DNA from: Brevundimonas pondensis
Lineage (GTDB): Bacteria; Pseudomonadota; Alphaproteobacteria; Caulobacterales; Caulobacteraceae
Direction of reading: 5' to 3'
Length of the DNA: 64,000 nt
NCBI RefSeq assembly: GCF_017487345.1
Contig: NZ_CP062006.1
Location: forward strand, 558,001-622,000
Position 1 is the stretch's first letter. Every line of letters begins with the position of its first letter. Under the pieces are notes generated by a model. That model was not told the origin of the DNA and ran no database searches. It worked only from the letters and a program-made list of their open reading frames with translations. Positions 41,948 to 50,331 of this stretch are shown here, piece after piece. The position numbers were made by a program, and so were the translations under genes.

Positions 41948-44319
41948 GAAGCTCTCCTCTGGGCATGAAAGAGGTCGCGCCATTGCGCGTAGTCGTCGCC
42001 CGTTTCGGTGCGGAGCCGGTTGAGCAGGGCCACGGTTTCGGTCCGGCCCGAGAGGACGGCGAGGGCGTCGTCCATGCCGCTGAGGTCGAGTTCGACCACC
42101 ACGCTGTCGTGGCCCTGTTTGACCAGGAAGCGATGGGACTCGGGCGTCAGGACGTCCCGAACCAGATGGAACTCGGCCTCGCTCAGGCCGAAGCCGTCCA
42201 CATAGTCGGCCGCCTGGGCATGGGCGTTGGGCAGGAAGATCTTGGTCGCGCACTGTTCGAGGACGGCGTGGGCGATCGGCGAGCGCAGGACGTCGGCTGG
42301 CGACTGGGTGCCGAACACCATCAAGGCGTTCTGCTTGCGCCAGGTCTTCAGGCCGTCCTGGGCCAGGTCCGTGAAGGCGGGATCGCCGAGGACCTTCCAG
42401 AACTCATCGATGTCGAGGACCAGTCGGCGCCCGTCCACCCGTTCGGCGATGCGGTGGAAGAGGTAGAGCATGGCCGGGGTTCGGGCCTCGTCATGGTCAA
42501 GCACCTGGGTGATGTCGAAGCCGACCAACGAGGCGTCCAGGCTCAGGGCGTCCTCGTCATTGTCGAGGACCCAGCCGAGCGGGCCCCCGCGCTGCCAGCG
42601 TTCGAGCCGGGCCCCGACGCCTCCGGCGTCGCCCTGGCCCAGAAGGCTTCTCAGGGCGGCGATGGAGCGCTGCCGGCGGGGAAGGGCCTCCAGCGCCGCG
42701 ACGCCGTGATCGATCGCCCGCGCCTGGGCCGCCGTCAGGGTTTCGTCCGGGCGGTTGACCAGGGCCCGGACCAGGCGGACGAGGAAGGCGCGGTTATGGG
42801 GTGACGGGGGCAGGGCCTTGAAGGGCGCGAAGCCGGTCGGCTCGCCGTTGGCCAGGGCCAGATAGGTCCCCCCGCTGGCGCGCACGAAGATCTCGGCGCC
42901 CCGGTCCTTGTCGATGAAGATCTGTTGGGCGTCGAAGCGCTCCAGCTGAGCCAGCATGAAGTTCTGCACGACCGTCTTGCCGGAGCCGGACGGGCCGCAG
43001 ATGAAGGTGTGGCCCAGATCGCCGACATGGAAGTTGAAGTAGAAGGGCGAGCCCGCGGTCGTTCTCAGGGCGGCGACGGCAGGCCCCCAATGGTTCCCGG
43101 CCGCCTTGCCGACCGGATGGGCGTGGAAGGGGGCGAGCGCCGCGAAGTTGCGCGAGGTGATGGCCGCCGGGCGGGTCCGTCGTGCAAAGGCACCCGGAAA
43201 CTGGGACCAGAAGGCGGCCTCGAGACCGAGGTCTTCGCGCGCCACCACCAGGCCTGAATCCGCCAGAAGGGCGCGCGCCATGGACAGATGGTCCGCCAGG
43301 GCCGTCGGCGTGTCGCCATAGATAAGGACCGAGGCCTGGTGTTCGCCCATGACAAAGCGGTTGCTCGTCAGTTCGTCCAGCGCCTCCGACAGTCCGGTGA
43401 TCTGGGATCCCGCCCGGTCGCGGGCCGAGACCATCTGGTTCTGCTTGCGCTCCATCACGGCCCGGGCGGAGGCCTTGGACAGGAAGGCGAAGGACTGGGT
43501 GACGACGAAGCTGAAGCGGGCGCTGAGCAGGGCGTTCCAGAGGCCCGGACGGGTTGTGGCCGGATACTCCTTGATGGCGAGTACGCCGGCGTAGCGGGCG
43601 GCGGCCACGTCCCTCAGCTCGAGGGTCTCGCGGCCGAAGATGGCCCGCGTCGTATAAAGGGCGGCGCCGAGATGACCGTAGACGATCGGAGCCGGGGAAC
43701 GGCACCCGGTCAGGACCAGGCCCATGATCTCCATGGGCTCCGAGAACCAGAGGCCGTTCCGCTCATAGAGACCCAATCGGCGCGGGGCGTAGCGGTCCAG
43801 ATACTGGGCGAGGTCGCGCCCCGCCTCCTCGATCCGGCGCAGGGGGATCAGGTCGGGATCCGGGTCTTCGCGGCGGGCCGCCCGCAGTCGCCGCATCAGG
43901 GCGGCCGTTCGGTTGGACGGATCGCGGCCCGGGTGCAGGACCAGGGTGACGAAGAGCTCATTGACCCACAGGGGCGTGGTGGCGGTCCGGGCGTCATAGG
44001 CTGCGCCCAGCTCGGCGGCGAAGGCGGATCGGTAGCCGGTGGAGGGCTCAAGCTCGACGCGGCGACGGATCAGGTGATGCCAGACGGCGAACTGCTCGTC
44101 GGCGAGATTGCGCCAGGCCTGGTTGAGTTTGACATGCCAGTCGTTGAGGTCGCGGGCGTCGGCCGTCTCGAAGCTCGCGCCCTCGATCCTGAAAACGAGC
44201 ATGAGGGCGCCGCTGTCGAGGGCCACGACATGGTCGTTGACGTGCCGCGCATAGGGCAGGTTCGATCGGGCGTCGCCTTCACGCCCGAGGCGGTTGGTGC
44301 TGATCCCGCCCTCAGCCAC
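41944..44319 (-). CDS. virB4: T4SS ATPase VirB4
   Basis: The largest secretion ATPase, 791 residues. The N-terminal half (about 1-380) is the VirB4 membrane-associated part with NELFVTLVLHPGRD. The C-terminal half has Walker A FICGPSGSGKTVVQNF and Walker B GRRLVLDIDEFWKVL. A later block is TKIFLPNAHAQAADYVDGFG. It overlaps virB3 at its start by eight bases and virB5 at its end by four. Confidence 0.95.
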   Translation of the reverse strand: MAEGGISTNRLGREGDARSNLPYARHVNDHVVALDSGALMLVFRIEGASFETADARDLNDWHVKLNQAWRNLADEQFAVWHHLIRRRVELEPSTGYRSAFAAELGAAYDARTATTPLWVNELFVTLVLHPGRDPSNRTAALMRRLRAARREDPDPDLIPLRRIEEAGRDLAQYLDRYAPRRLGLYERNGLWFSEPMEIMGLVLTGCRSPAPIVYGHLGAALYTTRAIFGRETLELRDVAAARYAGVLAIKEYPATTRPGLWNALLSARFSFVVTQSFAFLSKASARAVMERKQNQMVSARDRAGSQITGLSEALDELTSNRFVMGEHQASVLIYGDTPTALADHLSMARALLADSGLVVAREDLGLEAAFWSQFPGAFARRTRPAAITSRNFAALAPFHAHPVGKAAGNHWGPAVAALRTTAGSPFYFNFHVGDLGHTFICGPSGSGKTVVQNFMLAQLERFDAQQIFIDKDRGAEIFVRASGGTYLALANGEPTGFAPFKALPPSPHNRAFLVRLVRALVNRPDETLTAAQARAIDHGVAALEALPRRQRSIAALRSLLGQGDAGGVGARLERWQRGGPLGWVLDNDEDALSLDASLVGFDITQVLDHDEARTPAMLYLFHRIAERVDGRRLVLDIDEFWKVLGDPAFTDLAQDGLKTWRKQNALMVFGTQSPADVLRSPIAHAVLEQCATKIFLPNAHAQAADYVDGFGLSEAEFHLVRDVLTPESHRFLVKQGHDSVVVELDLSGMDDALAVLSGRTETVALLNRLRTETGDDYAQWRDLFHAQRRAS

Positions 44320-44647
44320 GGGTCAGCTCCGCGGCGCGGTAGCGGCGGACCAGAGGAAGGGGCGAGGGCGAGCTTCCGCCCCAGAGGGCGCCGTTGCGCG
44401 CCCGACCCTTGGTGTCGACATAGACGAACAGAAGCCGGAAGGCGTTGTGGTCGGTCCGGCAGATGGCGCGAAACACCAGGTGCAGGGCGGGCGCGACGAG
44501 CAGATAGACCAGGCTGCCGCCGATCAGGAAGACGAGCCCGGAGACGATGACATTGACGCCCATAGCCTCCATGGGGACGCCCATGACCATGGCGGGGCGC
44601 GTACAGGCCAGGAACAGCGGGTCTTCAGCGAGGCGCTCTTCAGCCAT
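44312..44647 (-). CDS. virB3: T4SS membrane protein VirB3
   Basis: A 111-residue protein. It has the VirB3 start DPLFLACTRPAMVMGVPMEA followed by two close membrane segments (VNVIVSGLVFLIGGSLVYLL and on). The ATG at 44647 is used because the upstream in-frame extension only overlaps the preceding gene. It overlaps both neighbours. Confidence 0.88.
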   Translation of the reverse strand: MAEERLAEDPLFLACTRPAMVMGVPMEAMGVNVIVSGLVFLIGGSLVYLLVAPALHLVFRAICRTDHNAFRLLFVYVDTKGRARNGALWGGSSPSPLPLVRRYRAAELTRG

Positions 44648-44822
44648 GTCCGCCCCCGGACAAGAGGCGGGTCGTGGTGAGAGCGACGACAAGGCCGCAA
44701 CCCAGGCCGCCCACGATCTGGGCGAAGCGCACGGGTGAGATCAGCCGTCGGCCAAGCGCCAGTCCGAGGATGGAGGCGGTTCCTGCAGCGCCGAGGGCCA
44801 GGAGGGAGGCGGCCGGGCTCAT
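44640..44822 (-). CDS. Small membrane protein between virB2 and virB3
   Basis: A 60-residue protein, almost entirely hydrophobic: LLALGAAGTASILGLALG, then QIVGGLGCGLVVALTTT, ending SGGGHG. Its ATG overlaps the virB2 stop (TGATG) and its stop lies eight bases inside virB3, so it is translationally coupled to both. I know of no named VirB component of this size at this point in the operon. It could be an element-specific pilus or membrane accessory protein. Confidence 0.62.
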   Translation of the reverse strand: MSPAASLLALGAAGTASILGLALGRRLISPVRFAQIVGGLGCGLVVALTTTRLLSGGGHG

Positions 44823-45124
44823 CAGGCACCGCCGGTGATCAGATTGACGATCTCGGCTGCGCCGAAAACGACGATGATGCCGAGCACGACGATGGCGGCG
44901 CGCCGGAGATCGAACAGGCCGAACATCCAGAGGATGCCGACCACCACGACCGCCAGCACTGCGAGCAGGCGAGCCGTATTGCCTGTCAGCATGTCGACCA
45001 CGTTTTGCAACAGGCCCTCGACATTGGCCGAGGCGAAGGCGGGCTGAACCAGCAGGAGGCTGAAGGCGCCGGCGATGAGGGCGAGGGCGCAGAGCCGTCG
45101 CGCGCGGGCGGTGTGAGCAGTCAT
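44822..45124 (-). CDS. virB2: T4SS major pilin VirB2
   Basis: Pilin of 100 residues with a signal peptide ending near AFASA. Two membrane segments (LLAVLAVVVVGILWMFGLFD and IVVLGIIVVFGAAEIVNLI) are separated by a short basic loop, the normal VirB2/TrbC layout. The start overlaps the virB1 stop as ATGA. Confidence 0.92.
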   Translation of the reverse strand: MTAHTARARRLCALALIAGAFSLLLVQPAFASANVEGLLQNVVDMLTGNTARLLAVLAVVVVGILWMFGLFDLRRAAIVVLGIIVVFGAAEIVNLITGGA

Positions 45125-45735
45125 CTCTGACCTCCCCGTGAGTTTTCGATGGATGCGAAGACAAGGGGCTCGGCCGAACGCGCGCGCCCGAAGACATCCC
45201 AGGCGGCGACGGGCGGCTGCGGCGCGTCGGCGAATGCGGGCGGCGGAGGGATTTCAGGGCCGGCCTCGACAAGGCCCAGAGCTTCGGCGGCGGCCTCTAC
45301 CCTGGCGACATAGCCGTTGCGGAAACCCCGGCCGGGATGTCCGGTATTGTATCGTGAGAAGGCGACTCTCAGGCTCTGCTGAGGCGTTTCGCCTTCCTGC
45401 GGCCGGTAGCCGGCCTGGAGAACTACGGCGGCTGCGGCGAGGTTGCGGCAGGGATCGAAGGCGGCTTCCGGGGTCAGGCCGAGCCAGTCCAGGTTGTCGC
45501 TGTTGATCTGCGCCACCCCCAGATCGAGGTTGGCGCCGCGTTGAAGGAGATCGCGCGCGATCCGGGCGGCGTCGCCGGCGTCGCGGGGGCGCCGTGCCGG
45601 CCGTGGTCCGCGATTGACGCCGATCGCCAGAGGATCGAACCGGCTTTCAGCATAGGCGACCGCGGCCAGGGTCCGGGGCGCCGCCTGGGGCGCGCAGGTC
45701 TGGGCGAGGATGAGAATGGTGGCGAGGTCCAGCAA
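45121..45735 (-). CDS. virB1: T4SS lytic transglycosylase VirB1
   Basis: Peptidoglycan hydrolase of 204 residues that opens the wall for the secretion apparatus. The catalytic Glu is in VAYAESRFDPLAIGVN. The LGVAQINSDN block and SLRVAFSRYNTG are the other SLT signatures. The N-terminus has a hydrophobic signal-like start (LDLATILILAQTCA). It is the first virB gene, 26 bases after a LuxR-type regulator gene. Confidence 0.88.
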   Translation of the reverse strand: MLDLATILILAQTCAPQAAPRTLAAVAYAESRFDPLAIGVNRGPRPARRPRDAGDAARIARDLLQRGANLDLGVAQINSDNLDWLGLTPEAAFDPCRNLAAAAVVLQAGYRPQEGETPQQSLRVAFSRYNTGHPGRGFRNGYVARVEAAAEALGLVEAGPEIPPPPAFADAPQPPVAAWDVFGRARSAEPLVFASIENSRGGQR

Positions 45736-45761
45736 GATCGTGCTCCCGGTTGGAGCGCTAT

Positions 45762-46055
45762 TCAGCCGCGCCGGGCCCTGAGCATCGACCCGCTGATCCG
45801 CTGTCGCAGGTCTACGGTGGCGTCATCTCGGACGTCTGGCGCAGCGGCCGCAAAGCGGGCCACGGCCTGGATGCGCGTTCTCACGCCCAGCAGTCGGCAG
45901 GCCTCCGCGAGGTGTTCGTCGATGGTGCGTGGAGACAGGCCCAGGACCGCGCCTATCCGGGCGGAGGTCAGGCCGTCGGCGGCCAGGACCAGGCACTGAC
46001 GCTGACGTTCCGTCAGGGCGCTCGCAGGGCGCGGCGGAGGGGAGAGCTGGTGCAT
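45762..46055 (-). CDS. Small LuxR-type regulator at the head of the virB operon
   Basis: A 97-residue protein consisting of little but a LuxR helix-turn-helix: LTERQRQCLVLAADGLTSAR, IGAVLGLSPRTIDEHL and LLGVRTRIQAVA. No receiver or ligand domain is present. It is read in the same direction as virB1, 26 bases ahead of it, so it is probably in the same transcript and may control transfer. A similar protein is encoded at 63710. Confidence 0.8.
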   Translation of the reverse strand: MHQLSPPPRPASALTERQRQCLVLAADGLTSARIGAVLGLSPRTIDEHLAEACRLLGVRTRIQAVARFAAAAPDVRDDATVDLRQRISGSMLRARRG

Positions 46056-46114
46056 GAGGCCAGCACATCCGGGATGCGCGCTTGCGGCCAGCCCGCAACT
46101 TCGCGGCGCGAGAT

Positions 46115-46621
46115 TTACGGCGCCTCGTCCTCGGTCGTGGACTCGTCGTCCGCCAGGTCCGGCGGAATCAGCTTCTCGAGCCTTTGTTTCAGCCAGGCGT
46201 TGGCGGCTTCGTCGCGACGGACCGCCTGCAGAGCCAGTTCCTTGAAGGCCCGGGTCACGGTGTTGATGATGGTGCGTCCATCCAGTTCGCTGATGCCGTC
46301 CCCCATGTCCTCGTCCAGAGCATGCAGGGCCACCACGAGAATCTCCACCAGCTTGTTGTCCGCCGCCCTCAGGGCGAACTCCGGCGACCCGAAGGCCATG
46401 GCCGTGAATATGGCGTAGGGGTCGGAATCCGTGACCCGGGCGAAGCGATGGATGCGTTCGTGATGGACCTTGCCCTTGCCGGCTTCGAACAGCTCATAGG
46501 TCCGGGGTCGCATCCCCATCTTCTCGGCGACATCGGCCGTCCGCATGCGGCGGTGCATCCGGATCAGGCGAAGCGACGCCGAAAGCGTGGCGGCTTGGGA
46601 TTGGCGTTTTTCCGGTCCCAT
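46115..46621 (-). CDS. XRE-type HTH regulator
   Basis: A 168-residue protein. Residues 10-70 form a helix-turn-helix: LRLIRMHRRMRTADVAEKMG, then MRPRTYELFEAGKGKVHHER. The C-terminal part is helical (LVEILVVALHALDEDMGD) and ends acidic. ATG 46621 is chosen because GGGGAGAG lies about ten bases upstream. It lies upstream of the LuxR-virB operon, same direction, 59 bases away, and may regulate it. Confidence 0.74.
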   Translation of the reverse strand: MGPEKRQSQAATLSASLRLIRMHRRMRTADVAEKMGMRPRTYELFEAGKGKVHHERIHRFARVTDSDPYAIFTAMAFGSPEFALRAADNKLVEILVVALHALDEDMGDGISELDGRTIINTVTRAFKELALQAVRRDEAANAWLKQRLEKLIPPDLADDESTTEDEAP

Positions 46622-46815
46622 GGTCCGGCTCTCTCCCCGCTGACGAGACGTTCTGATCCGGATCCCGGCGCCTCTGCGGGTTGAAAAATGGGCCAGTGCT
46701 GACTCAAATGAAAGTCGGGAAAGTAACGGGTCCTGAAAACTTGCGCCGAAGCGAAAGTATTGTGCGGTTATTGGTCGCAATGGCGTGAATATCTTTGGGG
46801 CGACGAGAGGCGGCC

Positions 46816-47427
46816 ATGAGAATGCGCGATCCCTATCATCAGGCGCTGTCGGCTCTGGCGGGGTTCGCCGGTGAAGGGCGTTTCGGTTCGGGCATGCCCC
46901 TGGTCATCACCAGTCTGGCCCAGGAACTGGGGCTGAGCCCCACGCCGGTCAGGGAGGCGCTCGCGCGCCTCGCCGGCGAGGGCGTCATCGAGCACTGGCC
47001 CGGACGAGGCTATTTCGCTCCCAGCCTTGCGGCGACCGACGTCGTCGAGCTCTACGACTATCATCAGCGCCTTGTTCTATGGGCGGTCGATCTCCCAGCC
47101 GCGGCGTCGATCGAACGCGTCGAAAGACCGGAGGGGTCGCTCGCTGAGCGACTGGAGCAGGTCTTCGCCTGTGTGACGGCGCGGTCGGGAAACCGGGTTC
47201 TGATCCGCGCCCATCGTCTGGCCGCCACGCGCCTGCGTCCTGTCCGGCTTGTGGAGGCTGCGGCGGCCCCGCTCGAACCCGAACAGGTGGGGCGTCTTGA
47301 AGGCCTGCTTGACGCCAGTCGAGGGCTTGAGTTCAGAAGGGCTCTGGTCCGCTACCACGAAGATCGAATGTCGGCTTCGGTCAACATTGCGAACGCCATG
47401 AGGCGGTCAGGTCAAAGTATAGAGTGA
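46816..47427 (+). CDS. GntR-family transcription regulator
   Basis: A 203-residue regulator. The N-terminal winged helix-turn-helix is LAQELGLSPTPVREALARL followed by GVIEHWPGRGYF. The C-terminal part (about 60-200) is helical but short for an FCD domain. ATG 46816 is used, with GAGAGG upstream; a TTG at 46795 is less likely. It is 79 bases upstream of the lasso precursor on the same strand and so may control it. Confidence 0.8.
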   Translation: MRMRDPYHQALSALAGFAGEGRFGSGMPLVITSLAQELGLSPTPVREALARLAGEGVIEHWPGRGYFAPSLAATDVVELYDYHQRLVLWAVDLPAAASIERVERPEGSLAERLEQVFACVTARSGNRVLIRAHRLAATRLRPVRLVEAAAAPLEPEQVGRLEGLLDASRGLEFRRALVRYHEDRMSASVNIANAMRRSGQSIE

Positions 47428-47506
47428 ATATAGCTTTCATATAGAGAGGGTCCGGCGCCCCCTGGTCGTGCCGGCGCATTCCGCGCCGGCCCAAGGAGGT
47501 ACTGTC

Positions 47507-47743
47507 ATGTTGAAGACCCTGTCCGGCCTGATCCGCCTCGGATCGGCCGCCGTCCATACCCGCGCCGAGATCGGCATCGAGAAGGCCGAGCTCAATCCCG
47601 TCTACCGTTACGACGACCTCGGCGCCCGCGCCGACATCGTACGGCTCGGCGGCGCCGAGCAGCAGACTCGAGCGGATTCCCCCGACGGTCACTTCGAACT
47701 CATCCCGGTCCAACGCTGGGAAATGAACGGCGCGACTCGCTGA
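47507..47743 (+). CDS. Lasso peptide precursor A, apparently with two core peptides
   Basis: A 78-residue precursor. Two repeats each have a leader end with L-G-x5-T-R and then a core starting with Ala. In the first, RLGSAAVHTR (residues 10-19) precedes a core at 20-41. In the second, RLGGAEQQTR (46-55) precedes a core at 56-78. Both cores have Glu at position 9, the size for a nine-residue ring, and then align as L-[NI]-P-V-[YQ]-R-[YW]-[DE]. Thr sits at position -2 of both, as in astexin-type leaders. AAGGAGGT lies at ideal spacing before the ATG. Genes B and C follow. Confidence 0.82.
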   Translation: MLKTLSGLIRLGSAAVHTRAEIGIEKAELNPVYRYDDLGARADIVRLGGAEQQTRADSPDGHFELIPVQRWEMNGATR

Positions 47744-47798
47744 CACGGCCGAGGACGTCGCCCTTCAGGCGGCGTCCTCGCGACCATGGGAGATGACA

Positions 47799-48418
47799 AT
47801 GGCGGCTGTGCTCAGACCTGACGTCCATGCTGTGGCGGTAGGCGACGCCCTGATCATTCTGGATCTGGCTGGAGACGATTACCTCTGCCTGCCGGAGGCG
47901 GCGGCGCTGGAGATGGCGAATTCACGGACGCCGCAACGCTCTCCATCCTTGGCGCGGCGGGGCTTCTTGCGACGGGGCCGGCCCCAGAGCGGCCGCCGCT
48001 GCCCCCGCGTCCGACGGCGACCGTCATCTATCAGCGCCCCAAGCGCTCTCCCACGATTGGAATGTGGCTGGGGGCGGCGACGTCGGCCTTGGCCGTCCGC
48101 GCAATCCGGAAAGGGGCGGGGGTGACCAGCTATCTCGCGCTCGTGGACGGACCGGGCGGCGACCGGACGCCAACCCATGTCGCTGAAGCGGCGCGCGCCT
48201 TCTGGCGTATGGCGCCCTGGCTGCCGATCGAGGGCGAATGTCTGGTGCGATCGGCCCTCCTGATGCGGTTTCTGAATGAACGGGGGCTGGAAGCTGACTG
48301 GGTCTTCGGGGTGCGCCTCTGGCCTTTCATGGCCCACTGCTGGGTCCAACTGGACGACCTCTGTCTGAACGACGATGTCGAACGCCTGGCGGCCTATACG
48401 CCGATCTATCGCCGATGA
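47799..48418 (+). pseudogene. Lasso leader peptidase B (RRE plus protease), frameshifted as read
   Basis: The start ATG 47799 (after GGGAGA) gives the N-terminal RRE part (VGDALIILDLAGDDYLCLPE). The rest of the protein is in another frame, beginning near GEFTDAATLSILGAAGLL. It carries the protease residues: Cys in IEGECLVRSA, His in FMAHCWVQLDD and Asp in CLNDD. A missing base near 47900-47920 would rejoin the frames (620 nt as read, 621 expected). The end overlaps gene C as ATGA. Either the gene is broken or the sequence has an indel error. Confidence 0.78.
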
Positions 48419-50154
48419 GACCTTCAGACAGCGGCTATATGATCATCCAGTCGCCGGGCGGAGACGCGGCGGATCGTCTTGTCCTGGAAGCCGGGCGTCG
48501 GGGTCTGGAGCAGGCAGGGTGGCGCTCTGTCTTGGCGATCGAGGATATGGAGGTCTTCGTCGGACCCGGGCGTCCGCCCAAGGTTTGTCTCGTCCACCGT
48601 CGCTGCGTCCTCATCGGAACCTATCGGCCCTACGGTCAGGCTCTTTCGGCCCTGATCGGCGGCAGCCGCGGTTCCGACGAACTCGCCCGGGCGGCCGTGA
48701 CCGGCGGCTGGGGACGGTATGTGCTGGTCTGGCGTACGGACGCCGGAGACCTCGCGGTGCTGCGGGACCCCAGCGGCGCCGTCGATTGCCTGACCTGGCA
48801 GAGGGGCGGGTTAAGGTTGGCGGCCGACCAGCCTGCGCCAGAGGCGGATGTCCTGCTGCCCGCCGCCCTGGCGATCGACTGGGAATGCCTCGGCGAGATC
48901 GCCGAGCAGCCTGGTCTGGTGAGCGATCAGCCACCGTTGAAAGGTCTGACGGCGGTTGCGCCGGGGGAATATGCAATCGTGGGCCGAACCATGGCCCGGC
49001 ATCCTGTCTGGCGACCGGCCGACATCTGGCGGACACGTCGCGTCGATCCTTCGCCCCTGGCGCTTCGGAGCGTGGTGGACGAGGCGGTTGCAGCGGAAGC
49101 AGATGGCCAGACGAGCTTGGTTGGCGAAATCTCGGGCGGTCTGGACTCGGCGATTGTATCGAGCAGCCTGGCTGCTGCCGGTCGGGCCGAAGGCGCCCGC
49201 TTCGTCAACTATTACGGAGATTGGGCCGAGGGCGACGAGCGCGCCTATGCCTTGGCAAGCGCCCGGATGAGCGGGCTTTACCTCGAGGTGGTTCGAAAGC
49301 CTGTTGCGCCGATCACGCCCGAGCAACTCGAACCTCTGGGGTGGGGCGTCCGTCCTGCCCTGCACGGGGTCGATACGGCTTACGACCAGGAGATGGCGGA
49401 TCGGCTGCGAGCGGGGAAGGCGACAGGGCTGATGACCGGCCAGGGCGGCGATGCGGTCTTCTTCCAGGCACCGGATCCTCAGGTGGTCGTCGATCGGCGC
49501 AGGCGCAGGGGCTGGAAGGGTTTCGAACCCGCCTACTGGGCCGAGGTCGGGCGCTGGACGCGACACTCGGCCTGGACCGTGGCCGCGCTAGCCTTGGGAG
49601 GGGGACGAGCCCATCCAGCGCGCGCACGAGACCACCCCTGGCTGGAAAACTCTGAAGACCTGCCGCCCGGCAAGCGAGGCCAGATCCTCCGCCTGGCCAA
49701 CTGCCAGTTGTTCTGGGGGGACTGTCAACGCGCGAGAGCCGCCGACCTTGTCCATCCCTTGCTCAGCCAACCCGTCATGGAACATGCCTTGGCCGTGCCG
49801 GCTGACCAACTTCTAGCGGGCGTACGAGATCGAGGACTGGCGCGCCTCGCCTTCGCTGATCGTCTGCCGGCCCTGATCACCGAGCGGCGGGACAAGGGCG
49901 ACCTGAGCGTTTTTTACGGTCACGTTCTTCTGTCGAGCCTGCCGGCGCTGCGTCCCTTCCTGATGGAGGGGCGGCTGACGGAGCACCGACTGCTGGACCG
50001 AGATGAACTTGAGCGCGACCTTTCAGCCCATCGACTGATGTGGAGTGCCGGCGGCAACCGTCCGCTTTTGCTCGGGGTGCTCGAGTCCTGGGCCCGACAT
50101 TGGAGCGACCGGATTGAGCGGCGTCGGGAGGAGGTGTGTCGCTATAGCTCTTAG
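48415..50154 (+). CDS. Lasso peptide macrolactam synthetase C
   Basis: An asparagine-synthetase-like enzyme of 579 residues that activates the ring Glu/Asp with ATP and closes the lasso. The synthetase PP-loop EISGGLDSAIVSSSLA lies near residue 240. TGQGGDAVFF near 345 is the second ATP-site block. The N-terminal amidotransferase-like domain lacks the usual Cys2 and is thus a remnant, as in this family. It starts inside the end of gene B (ATGA). Confidence 0.92.
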   Translation: MRPSDSGYMIIQSPGGDAADRLVLEAGRRGLEQAGWRSVLAIEDMEVFVGPGRPPKVCLVHRRCVLIGTYRPYGQALSALIGGSRGSDELARAAVTGGWGRYVLVWRTDAGDLAVLRDPSGAVDCLTWQRGGLRLAADQPAPEADVLLPAALAIDWECLGEIAEQPGLVSDQPPLKGLTAVAPGEYAIVGRTMARHPVWRPADIWRTRRVDPSPLALRSVVDEAVAAEADGQTSLVGEISGGLDSAIVSSSLAAAGRAEGARFVNYYGDWAEGDERAYALASARMSGLYLEVVRKPVAPITPEQLEPLGWGVRPALHGVDTAYDQEMADRLRAGKATGLMTGQGGDAVFFQAPDPQVVVDRRRRRGWKGFEPAYWAEVGRWTRHSAWTVAALALGGGRAHPARARDHPWLENSEDLPPGKRGQILRLANCQLFWGDCQRARAADLVHPLLSQPVMEHALAVPADQLLAGVRDRGLARLAFADRLPALITERRDKGDLSVFYGHVLLSSLPALRPFLMEGRLTEHRLLDRDELERDLSAHRLMWSAGGNRPLLLGVLESWARHWSDRIERRREEVCRYSS

Positions 50155-50331
50155 GAGGGCACTCTGAAGGCCCGCTTTCCAACACTGGTTCGGTCGGCGG
50201 GTCCCGCCCGGGAGCTGATGCTGTAGCTGTCGGGCGCGCTGCGACTAGGCTTCGCCTAGAAAGTCTTGTCCGTCACGCCAATATTTGCCGCGGCTATTCG
50301 ATCAGCCGTGCACCAGTGCTATCCGACCTGC

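Noticed and set aside
41965..42804. 279-codon plus-strand open frame
   Set aside because: Antisense to the virB4 ATPase domain. Low-complexity translation.
43288..44550. 420-codon plus-strand open frame over virB4 and virB3
   Set aside because: Antisense to virB4, which has Walker motifs. No ribosome binding site or known motif.
48375..49655. 426-codon plus-strand open frame overlapping lasso gene C
   Set aside because: It is a different frame of the same strand as gene C. The gene C frame has the PP-loop and ATP-site motifs.
50196..50259. Two short hairpins after lasso gene C as terminators
   Set aside because: Stems of five to six bp with no T tract. Too weak to call.
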